Origin: Apostichopus japonicus
Lineage: Eukaryota; Echinodermata; Holothuroidea; Aspidochirotida; Stichopodidae
Direction of reading: 5' to 3'
Length of the DNA: 64,000 bases
Assembly (NCBI RefSeq): GCF_037975245.1
Contig: NC_092564.1
Span: forward strand, 19,103,984 to 19,167,983
The notes beneath the pieces were generated by a model that was not told where the DNA came from, did no database searches, and saw only the letters and a program-made list of their open reading frames with translations. A program made the position numbers and the translations under genes. Shown here piece after piece: positions 1 to 12,308 of this stretch (its first letter is position 1; every line of letters begins with the position of its first letter).

Positions 1-1069
1 AGAGGGTGTGCTGTACCAATGTACTAATGTAGTGATGGTAAACTGGTCAAATTAACAATACAACAAGTTGCTGTTCCTATGAAGACGTCATCTTGTTTTC
101 TGAAATATTTACACGAGGCAAGTCAAACGCCTTTTGATATCATCTGTTTTATATGCATTTCATGACGAGTGGTTTGACAGATTATTACAATAGTTTATAC
201 ACAATGTGGACGATTTAGATACTATATTTTATTCTGGTTATACCGAAGTGACATAAATATTTCTCCAACTGCTGTTTATGATTGGGTTTCTGGCCATGAT
301 AAGAAGTTCCTGCTATCCCTGCAGCTGATGGTGGTGAGAGATGAGGGGGGGGGTGCCACTGGGGAGCCAATGATTTGATAATACTTGAAGATCTTAATGT
401 CATTTTATGACCTCCATCAATTTTGTATTATTTCCTATTTTCCTTTTGAAATCATTCACTGATTATTCACGATCGGGTCCATCAACACTTCCGATGCTTA
501 TCAAATCCTTTTTTCGCATCAGTGTTCTGATAGTTTTGTTGATCATTTTCACCGTTTCCTTGTTTTTGTATTCGTTATCCTCATTTTCTTGTCCCTCCAG
601 ACAGAGGGGGCGTGTGTCATGCAACCAAAAAAAAAAAAGCTTTTAAAATCAAATAAAAAATTTCGACAATAAATAACTGAGAAAAATAAAGAATTGCTGT
701 AGTTCTCTTTTTGTTTACTATTTTCCAATTCAAATATGTGAGCCTTGACATGAAAAATGTTAACATGAGACAAAGATGACTGGCAGAGGGAGGTCTCATC
801 TAAGACCAAAAGTAATATTACTGCAGTTTGATAACTAGTGGTGCTGTTAGGGGTTGGTGGGGGGGGGGGGGTTCTCTATCCCCAAGTGATCAACGTACAG
901 GTCATGAACCACACTTATGAAAGGGCTTCCTGCAGCATACCATAATAATATGAAGTTTGCGGTTATTGTGTGTACAGAGATACGCCTACGGTAGGAAATT
1001 ATTCTGATGAAGAATTTATTTAACTGATACATGTTAATTCTTAATTTCACTCTTGTTAAAGATTTTCAA
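1..1069. other. Non-coding flank, no gene seen
   Basis: No convincing coding region, splice pattern or target-site duplication was found. The stretch is AT-rich and holds homopolymer runs: G runs near 337-347 and 856-871, and an A run near 629-640. Short open frames here have no recognisable domain and overlap low-complexity sequence. Confidence 0.5.
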
Positions 1070-2208
1070 CCAGAATGCAAAAATGCATTGAAGATTCGAT
1101 TACTTCATTGCAATAGACTTCTGCTCATTCACCAGAAACAGCTATTATAATATAAATGTCCTGATTTCTACCATGAGATACGCTATCATGTTTAAATGGC
1201 TTCCAGAGTTTGAATACTGGTGACCCAGATGACCTCTATTAAAAGTACATGTAACCTCCACGTTAAACAATAAACTTCTTCTCTATATGATTCATGCACA
1301 TGCCAACAAGATTTCCAAACTTGGACCCCTGGTAATGCCAAATGACCTTTGATCTCCACCAAAAATAATAATGGTCTTGATCTCAACGTTTCACAACTAG
1401 GTACTAATTATGAGATGAGTCCAAGCTTTCCTTCATGAGATATCGTGTTTACATGTTTCACAATTTGACCTAGCTCTGGTGACCCAAAATGACATTTGAC
1501 CTCCCAGAAAACAATGATAGGGTTCTTCTACTCAATGTGGTATTCCTACACACCAATTATTAAATTGGTCAAATTTTCCCTTCTTGAGATATCGTATTTA
1601 TACAAGCAATCAGTGGCGGAGAAACAGGGGGGGTTGGGGGGTTTTAACCCCCCACTTTTTGAAGAGGGGGGTGGTTGGCCCACACAATCAACCCCCCTAG
1701 TTTTTGCCAGTAATTATCTGTTATAGCCTATGTTATGTGCTCCAAATGGCATAATAAATCAAATTATTAAATTTGAAATTGTTAAAGTCATTTCAACCTT
1801 TTACCTGGTAGGCTACATCAACAATTAACGATCGAAAAACGAGTTAGAATTGACCCACACATTATTTCTAGCCCCTTTCCCCCACCTTACGCATTGGAAC
1901 TTTAGCTCACTAAGGCGCTAACTTCACCCCACAACAGACATACATAAAATAACGTTTTGTTGCTGTTGAATAGCTTTGGAACTGTTTGGAACTGGAATAG
2001 CTTTGGAACACTTGCCAACTTCAACGAGGTGAAGGAAGGAAAAGAAAAAGAAGAAAGAGAGAAAAGGATGGAGTAGAAAATACGGCAAGAAAACGGGAAG
2101 AGAAAGAGGAACAGCGACAAAATTATTCGAATTTGTAAAGCAAACAGCAGATATCACATCATATCAGTGAGCATGAAAATGGCGTTCCACGATAAACAGC
2201 CTCCAAAC

Positions 2209-2779
2209 CATGGGCACAGATCCTGGTGAATACAGCGGGCCCGACGCGTCCCCACCAACTTTTTCAGTAGTGGGGACATGATATACCGTGTCCCCACCAA
2301 TTTGTCTTGACCAATAGCTGCATTTCAAGTTTCATTTGAACTTTGGAGCAGTTTGATCCAGCATTGTGCAAATGACATGCAGCAGTTCTCATTTTATTGT
2401 ATTTTATCCACAGTTGACAGTTGTTAAATATAGGACGGTAATCGCATTTGCGGCAGTCTACAGTATATTTGTTTTATGGGAGAGGACCCCAGACCCATTG
2501 TATATACAAACGTCTACTTGGATTATTTGTCCCCTGATTTTCTTTCTGCAGACGCCCATGTATTTCTCCAAACTAAATTTCTAAGCCATGAGATCTAAAC
2601 CTTAAGGAGGTTTAGGAGCATCATTAGGTCTGGGAAGTGTTATTTCCGGCGATCTGGGAGGAATATTTGCCCAAAAAAAATCGTACGCTACGCCCGAACC
2701 CATGGTTGCGCTCCGCTTAGAAAGTATCAGAGAGCATACACGCGTCCCCACCATTATCCAAGACTGATCTGCGCCCATG
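2209..2779. mobile_element. Nested hAT-type MITE, 571 bp
   Basis: Lies inside the 1611-3572 element. Flanked by 8-bp duplications CTCCAAAC (2201-2208) and CTCAAAAC (2780-2787), one mismatch. Ends are CATGGGCACAGATC and, in reverse complement, CATGGGCGCAGATC. The interior from about 2641 contains the 'ATTTCCGGCGATCTGGGAG ... GCGCTCCGCTTAGA' module shared with the other hAT-like elements of the window. No coding capacity. Its terminal half recurs in inverted orientation at 3919-4289. Confidence 0.78.
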
Positions 2780-2904
2780 CTCAAAACTGTCGATGTGTAT
2801 AGTGTTCGGTTTCGGATATATCTGGTATATTTTTATTTCCTTCAACGAAATTTTTAGTAGCCGTCTGAATTTTCGAAAATTCCCTAACCAACATTCTTCA
2901 TCAT

Positions 2905-3371
2905 ACTTCATGATACTCGTGCAATTTTGACCTGTCTGTTTTTCTATAACGGTTGTCCATAGATGATATTTTGTGCAACATTATGGGTATGTTTTGAAGT
3001 GAATTTATTCACGAGAATTGTGAATTTTCAAATTCTGAACAGTGGGGCTGACGGATACTGTGGGCCGCGATGAAGAATCACCTACAAAAGCAATGATCCA
3101 CAGGATATGTGATGAAGTCGAACATGATGTGTGACTGGTGACAATCATCAAAAAGGTTATAGATGAGAAAAAAAGTATTTGAAAATACTTGGTTCTCAGG
3201 CAAAAGTGTACATATGGTTGGTCAGTTTCAAGCCCGAGAAGTGCCATTTCCGGTGATCTGGGGGTACCAAAACCAGAAAATTGCTTGTACGCTGCGCGCC
3301 AACCAATGGTGGCGCTCCGCTTAGATAGTAATACGCGTCCCCCGGGTTAGAAAATCCTGCATACGCCCCTG
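2905..3371 (+). repeat. Internal repeat shared with the 10.8-11.3 kb element
   Basis: This segment matches, in opposite orientation, about 10820-11310. Shared landmarks are 'ACTCGTGCAATTTTGACC', 'GTTGCACAAAAT' with its complement, 'GGTTCTCAGGCAAAAG', 'TTTCAAGCCCGAGAAGTG' and 'GGATTTTCTAACCCGGG'. It ends in ATACGCCCCTG, a hAT-like terminus in reverse, so it may be a third element nested in 1611-3572. No matching left target duplication was found. Confidence 0.55.
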
Positions 3372-3918
3372 GTAGTGCAGCTTTTCAAGGCCTGGGCAAT
3401 GCCATTTACTGCAATCTGGGAGGCAATATTTGCCAAAAGATTCTTGTGCACTACGCGCCAACTTATGGTGGCGCTCCACGTAGATAGTGAGCCAGCAGTT
3501 ATGACTTTTTATTTCATCAATGGCCTGCAACCCCCCCCCCCCCCCACTTCTGACAAGAAATCTCCGCCACTGCAAGCAATGCATCACACACACACCCACC
3601 TGTATGACTACAAAGGTTACCATTATCACAAAACCAAAACGAAGGATCAATAACATTCTTGTCCTGCAAAACTGGTGTGATGAAGTCTTTCCTGGTTCTC
3701 CTCACAAATCGTATCCAGAGTTTCCAATACTCTCACTACTTTTTCGCTTGGAAAAATTACCTCACTTATTTGAATTTTGAGCAAAGTAGGCCTATATGGC
3801 AAGGAATCACAAAGCCAACTGGCTCTTTCTATAGTTTTTATAAGTCTCCTTACATTGTTAGGTTCAAATATTAGAAATGAGCATTATTTCTCAACAGTTA
3901 AAGTGGTGCAGTTAGTGC

Positions 3919-4289
3919 ATGGGCGCAGATCAGTCTTGGATAATGGTGGGGACGCGTGTCTGTTCTCTGATAGGCCTACTATCAAAGCGGAGCGCAACTA
4001 TAGGTTCGCGCGTAGCGTACAATACATTTTGGGCAAATATACCTCCCAGATCGCCGGATATAATACTTCCCAGACCCAATGATGCTCCCAAACCTCCTTA
4101 AGTTTTAGATCTCATGGCTTAGAAATTTAGTTTGGGGAAAAACATGGGCGTCTGAAGACAAAAAATCAGGGGACATATAATCAAAGTAGACTTTTGTATA
4201 CTCTCCCAGAAAACAATTATAGACTGCCGCAAATGCCATTTCCGTCCTATTTTTAACAACTGTGGTTACATACAATAAAATGAGAACTA
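3919..4289 (-). mobile_element. Truncated inverted copy of the 2209-2779 hAT MITE
   Basis: Begins with the terminus CATGGGCGCAGATC and matches the reverse complement of 2375-2779, including 'CAGTCTTGGATAATGGTGG' and the internal module on the minus strand (about 3977-4068). Homology stops near 4289, just after 'AAAATGAGAACT'; the other terminus is missing. Together with 2375-2779 it forms an inverted repeat of roughly 370-400 bp arms around 1.1 kb. About 250 bp of unassigned sequence separates it from the satellite that begins at 4541. Confidence 0.7.
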
Positions 4290-4540
4290 GTGATAACTTA
4301 AGTTACACCGAATAATATGAATGCTGCTCCTGCATGCTCGTATTCATCTTAGAAAGCTCATACGTCTCACAGTACTATGTGAAAGTGTACCAGGTGTAGC
4401 AGGTTGTAAGGCCCAGTTTATTCTTACTTCAGAGACATATAATTTGAAACATCCAAATACTTTCCTTCCAAACTTTTATCTTCTCAAAATATTACCCGAA
4501 ATTGACCAAAACTTCAGGTAATTCAACTGAAAGTAGAAAT

Positions 4541-7500
4541 GGGTGCTGGGAATCCGTTAAACGTATCCCGACAGGAATTTGAAAACTTTCATTTTTGGCC
4601 CAAATTCGACAATTTTGTAAGGCTATACACCCTTATGATTTTGTTCGATTTTGGCCAAAATCACGACTTTTTAAATTCTTCCCAAAGTTGTACCTGTGGT
4701 GTATGGCGCCCTTTTGATTCCTTTCCAGGTGTTCAGAGTAGTATAAACACTCATATTTTGGTGTAAAAATGGAATTTATCTTGACGTGTTGACGTCATAT
4801 CTTGACGTCATTTCATATCGGATTTAAATGACTAAAACTTCGTCGAATGCCACTTTTGTTCTCGGCAGTAGCGTGTACTGGGTGCTGGGAATCCGTTAAA
4901 CGTATCCCGACAGGAATTTGAAAACTTTCATTTTTGGCCCAAATTCGACAACTTTATGATTTTGTTCGATTTTGGCCAAAATCACGACTTTTTTAATTCT
5001 TCCCAAAGTTGTACCTGCGGTGTATGGCGCCCTTTTGATTCCTTTCCAGGTGTTCAGAGTAGTATAAACACTCATATTTTGGTGTAAAAATGGAATTTAT
5101 CTTGACGTCTTGACGTCATATCTTGACGTCATTTCATATCGGATTTAAATGACTAAAACTTCGTCGAATGCCACTTTTGTTCTCGGGAGAAGCGTGTACT
5201 GGGTGCTGGGAATCCGTTAAACGTATCCCGACAGGAATTTGAAAACTTTCATTTTTGGCCCAAATTCGACAATTTTGTAAGGCTATACCCTTATGATTTT
5301 GTTCGATTTTGGCCAAAATCACGACCTTTTAAATTCTTCCCAAAGTTGTACCTGCGGTGTATGGCGCCCTTTTGATTCCTTTCCAGGTGTTCAGAGTAGT
5401 ATAAACACTCATATTTTGGTGTAAAAATGGAATTTATCTTGACGTCTTGACGTCATATCTTGACGTCATTTCATATCGGACTTAAATGACTAAAACTTCG
5501 TCGAATGCCACTTTTGTTCTCGGGAGAAGCGTATACTGGGTGCTGGGAATCCGTTAAACGTATCCCGACAGGAATTTGAAAACTTTCATTTTTGGCCCAA
5601 ATTCGACAATTTTATGATTTTGGCCAAAATCACGACTTTTTAAATTCTTCCCAAAGTTGTACCTGCGGTGTATGGCGCCCTTTTGATTCCTTTCCAGGTG
5701 ATCAGAGTAGTATAAACACTCATATTTTGGTGTAAAAATGGAATTTATCTTGACGTCTTGACGTCATATCTTGACGTCATTTCATATCGGATTTAAATGA
5801 CTAAAACTTCGTCGAATGCCACTTTTGTTCTCGGGAGAAGCGTGTACTGGGTGCTGGGAATCCGTTAAACGTATCCCGACAGGAATTTGAAAACTTTCAT
5901 TTTTGGCCCAAATTCGACAATTTTGTAAGGCTATACCCTTATGATTTTGGTCAAAATCACGACTTTTTAAATTCTTCCCAAAGTTGTACTTGCGGTGTAT
6001 GGCGCCCTTTTGATTCCTTTCCAGGTGTTCAGAGTAGTATAAACACTCATATTTTGGTGTAAAAATGGAATTTATCTTGACGTCTTGACGTCATATCTTG
6101 ACGTCATTTCATATCGGACTTAAATGACTAAAACTTCGTCGAATGCCACTTTTGTTCTCGGGAGAAGCGTATACTGGGTGCTGGGAATCCATTAAACGTA
6201 TCCCGACAGGAATTTGAAAACTTTCATTTTTGGCCCAAATTCGACAATTTTATGATTTTGGCCAAAATCACGACTTTTTAAATTCTTCCCAAAGTTGTAC
6301 CTGCGGTGTATGGCGCCCTTTTGATTCCTTTCCAGGTGTTCAGAGTAGTATAAACACTCATATTTTGGTGTAAAAATGGAATTTATCTTGACGTCTTGAC
6401 GTCATATCTTGACGTCATTTCATATCGGACTTAAATGACTAAAACTTCGTCGAATGCCACTTTTGTTCTCGGGAGAAGCGTATACTGGGTGCTGGGAATC
6501 CGTTAAACGTATCCCGACAGGAATTTGAAAACTTTCATTTTTGGCCCAAATTCGACAATTTTGTAAGGCTATACCCTTATGATTTTGGTCAAAATCACGA
6601 CTTTTTAAATTCTTCCCAAAGTTGTACCTGCGGTGTATGGCGCCCTTTTGATTCCTTTCTAGGTGGTCAGAGTAATATTTTAATACTCATATTTTGGTGT
6701 AAAAATGGAATTTATCTTGACGTGTTGACGTCATATTTTGACGTCATTTCATATCGGATTTAAATGACTAAAACTTCGTCGAATGCCACTTTTGTTCTCG
6801 GGAGAAGCGTATACTGGGTGCTGGAAATCCGTTAAACGTATCCCGACAGGAATTTGAAAACTTTCATTTTTGGCCCAAATTCGACAATTTTATGATTTTG
6901 GCCAAAATCACGACTTTTTAAATTCTTCCCAAAGTTGTACCTGCGGTGTATGGCGCCCTTTTGATTCCTTTCCAGGTGTTCAGAGTAGTATAAACACTCA
7001 TATTTTGGTGTAAAAATGGAATTTATCTTGACGTCTTGACGTCATATCTTGACGTCATTTCATATCGGACTTAAATGACTAAAACTTCGTCGAATGCCAC
7101 TTTTGTTCTCGGGAGAAGCGTGTACTGGGTGCTGGGAATCCGTTAAACGTATCCCGACAGGAATTTGAAAACTTTCATTTTTGGCCCAAATTCGACAATT
7201 TTATGATTTTGGCCAAAATCACGACTTTTTAAATTCTTCCCAAAGTTGTACCTGCGGTGTATGGCGCCCTTTTGATTCCTTTCCAGGTGTTCAGAGTAGT
7301 ATAAACACTCATATTTTGGTGTAAAAATGGAATTTATCTTGACGTCTTGACGTCATATCTTGACGTCATTTCATATCGGATTTAAATGACTAAAACTTCG
7401 TCGAATGCCACTTTTGTTCTCGGGAGAAGCGTGTACTGGGTGCTGGGAATCCGTTAAACGTATCCCGACAGGAATTTGAAAACTTTCATTGTTGGCCCAA

Positions 7501-10235
7501 ATTCGACAATTTTGTAAGGCTATACCCTTATGATTTTGGTCAAAATCACGACTTTTTAAATTCTTCCCAAAGTTGTACCTGTGGTGTATGGCGCCCTTTT
7601 GATTCCTTTCTAGGTGGTCAGAGTAATATTTTAATACTCATATTTTGGTGTAAAAATGGAATTTATCTTGACGTGTTGACGTCATATTTTGACGTCATTT
7701 CATATCGGATTTAAATGACTAAAACTTCGTCGAATGCCACTTTTGTTCTCGGGAGAAGCGTGTACTGGGTGCTGGAAATCCGTTAAACGTATCCCGACAG
7801 GAATTTGAAAACTTTCATTGTTGCCCCAAATTCGACAATTTTATGATTTTGTTCGATTTTGGCCAAAATCACGACTTTTTTAATTCTTCCCAAAGTTGTA
7901 CCTGCGGTGTATGGCGCCCTTTTGATTCCTTTCCAGGTGTTCAGAGTAGTATAAACACTCATATTTTGGTGTAAAAATGGAATTTATCTTGACGTGTTGA
8001 CGTCATATCTTGACGTCATTTCATATCGGATTTAAATGACTAAAACTTCGTCGAATGCCACTTTCGTTCTCGGGAGAAGCGTGTACTGGGTGCTGGGAAT
8101 CCGTTAAACGTATCCCGACAGGAATTTGAAAACTTTCATTGTTGGCCCATATTCGACAATTTTGTAAGGCTATATACCCTTATGATTTTGTTCGATTTTG
8201 GCCAAAATCACGACTTTTTAAATTCTTCCCAAAGTTGAACCTGCGGTGTATGGCGCCCTTTTGATTCCTTTCCAGGTGGTCAGAGTAGTATAAACACTCA
8301 TATTTTTGGTGTAAAAATGGAATTTGTCTTGACGTCTTGACGTCATATCTTGACGTCATTTCATATCGGATTTAAATGACTAAAACTTCGTCGAATGCCA
8401 CTTTTGTTCTCGGGAGAAGCGTGTACTGGGTGCTGGGAATCCGTTAAACGTATCCCGACAGGAATTTGAAAACTTTCATTTTTGGCCCAAATTCGACAAT
8501 TTTGTAAGGCTATACCCTTATGCTTTTGTTCGATTTTGGCCAAAATCACGACTTTTTAAATTCTTCCCAAAGTTGTACCTGTGGTGTATGGCGCCCTTTT
8601 GATTCCTTTCCAGGTGATCAGAGTAGTATAAACACTCATATTTTGGTGTAAAAATGGAATTTATCTTGACGTGTTGACGTCATGTCTTGACGTCATTTCA
8701 TATCGGATTTAAATGACTAAAACTTCGTCGAATGCCACTTTTGTTCTCGGGAGAAGCGTGTACTGGGTGCTGGGAATCCGTTAAACGTATCCCGACAGGA
8801 ATTTGAAAACTTTCATTGTGGCCCCAAATTCGACAATTTTGTAAGGCTATACCCTTATGATTTTGTTCGATTTTGGCCAAAATCACGACTTTTTAAATTC
8901 TTCCCAAAGTTGTACCTGTGGTGTATGGCGCCCTTTTGATTCCTTTCTAGGTGGTCAGAGTAATATTTTAATACTCATATTTTGGTGTAAAAATGGAATT
9001 TATCTTGACGTGTTGACGTCATATTTTGACGTCATTTCATATCGCATTTAAATGACTAAAACTTCGTCGAATGCCACTTTTGTTCTCGGGAGAAGCGTGT
9101 ACTGGGTGCTGGAAATCCGTTAAACGTATCCCGACAGGAATTTGAAAACTTTCATTTTTGGCCCAAATTCGACAATTTTATGATTTTGTTCGATTTTGGC
9201 CAAGATCACGACTTTTTTAATTCTTCCCAAAGTTGTACCTGCGGTGTATGGCGCCCTTTTGATTCCTTTCCAGGTGTTCAGAGTAGTATAAACACTCATA
9301 TTTTGGTGTAAAAATGGAACTTATCTTGACGTGTTGACGTCATATCTTGACGTCATTTCATATCGGATTTAAATGACTAAAACTTCGTCGAATGCCACTT
9401 TTGTTCTCGGGAGAAGCGTGTACTGGGTGCTGGGAATCCGTTAAACGTATCCCGACAGGAATTTGAAAACTTTCATTTTTGGCCCAAATTCGACAATTTT
9501 GTAAGGCTATACCCTTATGATTTTGTTCGATTTTGGCCAAAATCACGACTTTTTAAATTCTTCCCAAAGTTGTACCTGTGGTGTATGGCGCCCTTTTGAT
9601 TCCTTTCCAGGTGATCAGAGTAGTATAAACACTCATATTTTGGTGTAAAAATGGAATTTATCTTGACGTGTTGACGTCATATCTTGACGTCATTTCATAT
9701 CGGATTTAAATGACTAAAACTTCGTTGAATGCCACTTTTGTTCTCGGGAGAAGCATGTACTGGGTGCTGGGAATCCGTTAAACGTATCCCGACCGGAATT
9801 TTGGCCCAAATTCGACAATTTTGTAAGGCCTTATGATTTTGTTCGATTTTGGCCAAAATCACGACTTTTTAAATTCTTCCCAAAGTTGTACCTGTGGTGT
9901 ATGGCATCCTTATTTTATATTTTGGTGTAAAAATGGAATTTAATAACCATATCTTGACGTCATTTCATATCGGATTTAAATGACTAAAACTTCGTCGAAA
10001 GCCACTTTTGTTCTCGGGAGAAGCTTCCCAATGCTTCGCAACGTCAAGCGCCTGCGGTGTATGGCGCCCGTTTGATTCCTTTCGTATAAACACTCATATC
10101 TTGGTGTAAAAATGGAATTTAATAAAGTGGCGTCGACGCCACTTTTTGTTCACGGAGAGGCGAGTACTGGGTGCTGGATTTTGAGAACTTTCAGTTTGGC
10201 CCAAATTCGACAATTCTGTAAGGCCTAGCGGTATA
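4541..10235. repeat. CRE-containing satellite array, 311-340 bp units
   Basis: Seventeen near-complete units start with 'GGGTGCTGGGAATCCGTTAA' at 4541, 4880, 5201, 5538, 5849, 6176, 6487, 6816, 7127, 7438, 7767, 8088, 8428, 8765, 9104, 9425 and 9762; the last part (about 10030-10235) is rearranged and diverged. Length differences come mostly from presence or absence of 'GTAAGGCTATACCC' and 'TTTTGTTCGA'. A variant with 'CAGAGTAATATTTTAATACT' recurs in the units at 6487, 7438 and 8765, showing duplication of multi-unit blocks. Each unit has two TGACGTCA palindromes 13 bp apart and a 16-bp palindrome GATTTTGGCCAAAATC (partly lost in short units). Minus-strand frames of 62 codons recur with the repeat and are not regarded as genes. 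Confidence 0.95.
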
Positions 10236-10770
10236 TATAATTATATATAATTAATACTTATGAAATTTGAATAATTTCCCGACTTAACTCTCCCCTCCCC
10301 CCCCCATAGGACTGACAATGGAGGTGTGGGAGTGAGTGGCATCGAACCCGGCTACCTATGTACACGCCACATTATTTGTTTGTTTTTTATTTCAATAATA
10401 CAAGTGTTAAAATTTCGATAATCAAAATAAAAGCGACAAATAATGTAATAAATAAATTAAAGAGAATGCGTTTGATTAGTTTGAAACATAATCAGAACCC
10501 TTTCTCTATCATTACTCTTTTCAAACTAGGTAAAGTTTGATTCCATGACCTTACCTAATAACGTTAGTACACTTTTACGTACAAATATCACGGGGTGTAT
10601 CCGTCCTAATATTCGTGCAATGTTTTAGGAAGCAATCTTTTACCTTTTACCAATTTTTCATCTTTATAAATTGCCTTGAAGATTTGACCAGATCCGACTA
10701 CTATTTTGTAAATAAATAACTTTAGATCGTGTATACAGATGCCGTGTGCCCTTTTCAGTACACACACACA
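10236..10770. other. Intergenic spacer after the satellite
   Basis: AT-rich, including alternating TATATA near 10231-10250 and a C run near 10295-10305. A weak tRNA B-box-like match is present on the minus strand near 10340-10352 but no A box or cloverleaf is visible. No gene recognised. Confidence 0.4.
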
Positions 10771-11837
10771 CAGGGGCGGCGATTTGTTTCAAAAATTGGG
10801 GGGGGGACATTTGCTTGGGTACCGGAGGGTATCCAGGATTTTCCAACCCGGGCGCGAATTACTATCAAAGCGGAGCGCCATTGGCTGGCGTGCAGTGTAC
10901 AAGAAAATTTCTGGTTTTGATAGCCCCCCCCCCCCCCAGATTACTGGAAATGGCACTTCTCGGGCTTGAAAATAACCAACCAGATGTACCCTTTTGCCCG
11001 AGAACCAAGTTTCTCCCAATAGTTTTTTTTTTCATCCATAACCTTTTCCAAGAGTGCCACCAGTCACACATCATGTTCGACCTCATCGCATCTCCTGTGG
11101 ATCATTGCTTTTGTAGGTAATACTACGTAACGGCCCGCAATACCCGTCAGCCCCACTTTTCAAGGTTTTCAGCCAATTATTTGTTCAGAATTTGAATAAT
11201 AAATTCACTTCAAAACATACCCATTATGTTGCACAAAATTTCATCCATGGAAAACCAATATAGATAAAACCCCTTCAACCCCTAACAGACCGGTCAAAAT
11301 TGCACGAGTATAGGGAAGTATAATTAAGTTAATTTATTGGTGTACATATATTAAAACCTCTTATAAAGGCTACTATAAAACTTCGATAAAATAAAAAAAA
11401 TGCTCTAGGGGAGGGGGAGGTATTCCCCTTCGCCCCCCCCCCTATGCGCCTGCGGTTAGAAATCTTGTAGGAAACAGGCCAAATGGAAACCCAGTGAACC
11501 CATATCGATGTGGATCATATGTATGATTGTACGTACTTACACTCATACACAAGAGATGTACAGACATTATGATAATAATCATGAGTGACATGCTACACGG
11601 TCACAGGTCACAGAAACGACCACGAAGAGTCATTTACCTCATGCAGCATGTGTTGGATGAAGTTTTAGCCACCGCCAAATATGATTTGGAAAAATAATCT
11701 CACGCCTTTTTTCCTATTTATAGCAAAACAAACAATACTATGCCACCAAATATTGGGGGGATATTAGATACTATATTCCCCTACCTAAAATATTGGGGGG
11801 ACATGTCCCCCCTTCCTCCCCATGATCGCCGCCCATG
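10771..11837. mobile_element. hAT-type element inserted in a CA microsatellite
   Basis: Ends are CAGGGGCGGCGAT and, in reverse complement, CATGGGCGGCGAT, each followed by a G run. The flanks are CACACACA on both sides (10763-10770, 11838-11845), consistent with an 8-bp duplication, though a microsatellite makes this less decisive. The left interior (about 10820-11310) is the inverse of 2905-3371 and holds the shared internal module on the minus strand (10864-10953). The right end contains the perfect palindrome GGGGGGACATGTCCCCCC near 11795. No transposase frame. Confidence 0.65.
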
Positions 11838-12308
11838 CACACACACATATCTATCTGTCTTCAACTCCTCCCCCCCCCCCCCCCACAGACACACACAGAC
11901 ACATATGCATTACTCCATTAACTTAGCAAGAGTATAAATACACATGCCTGTGCACTTTGGAGCATTTTGAAACAAAAGATGCTCATATGATGGGCTTGAG
12001 GATTTACTTCAATGCATTTTTATTTACTCATATTTGAGTCAAAAACTCAACAAATGTTGCAATTTCATCATGATGAATGTCAAAATTACATCAATGTAGA
12101 CATTTTGACTTGAAAGCCACTTCCATGTATGATTCTGCATCACTTTGCTGATCCGAAACAAAATGCAAAGAATTAAATGATTGCAGAAAATATATCAAAA
12201 GATTGACAAAAATGGATGTATGTCCATCGTACAAATGACTGGATTTGTTTCTCCTTCTAGCAACTCCCTGGTACGTATAACGCAGTGAAAAATGGGGGGG
12301 GGAAAACA

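Larger units (their letters stand above)
1611..3572. mobile_element. Non-autonomous hAT-type element, 1.96 kb
   Basis: Perfect 8-bp target-site duplication CAAGCAAT at 1603-1610 and 3573-3580. Terminal inverted repeats begin CAGTGGCGGAGA at both ends (12 bp identical), followed on each side by a long G run. An 8-bp duplication with CAGNG-type ends is the hallmark of hAT DNA transposons. No transposase frame is present, so mobility would depend on an enzyme encoded elsewhere. The host repeat continues on both sides, and the paralogue near 14060 preserves the unoccupied site. The interior holds a second hAT element (2209-2779), a polypurine tract near 2029-2117 and two copies of a shared internal module (3245-3332, 3402-3491). 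Confidence 0.85.
1070..3700 (+). repeat. Dispersed 'TGACCTTTGACC' repeat, split by a hAT insertion
   Basis: A degenerate copy of a repeat seen at least four more times in this window (12309-13050, 13821-14125, 21975-22085, and minus strand 36960-37120). Diagnostic pieces are the start around CAGAATGCAAAAATGCATT, repeated 'GACCTTTGACCTCCACC', 'ACCAAATATGAGATCTG' and 'CTTGAGATATCGTGTTTACA'. The copy is interrupted at 1611-3572 by a hAT-type element and resumes at 3581 with 'GGTTACCATTATCA', exactly as the uninterrupted paralogue does at 14098. It probably derives from a non-autonomous element; its superfamily is not identified. Confidence 0.7.

Noticed and set aside
3321-3705. Overlapping 60-111 codon frames on both strands
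   Set aside because: All fall in hAT ends and the shared non-coding module; frames differ between copies.
5134-9546. Recurrent 62-codon minus-strand frames in the CRE satellite
   Set aside because: They recur with the repeat period, have no domain and break in variant units; best explained as chance frames in a satellite.
10335-10360. tRNA gene or SINE head on the minus strand
   Set aside because: Only a B-box-like string is present; no A box, acceptor pairing or tail was found.
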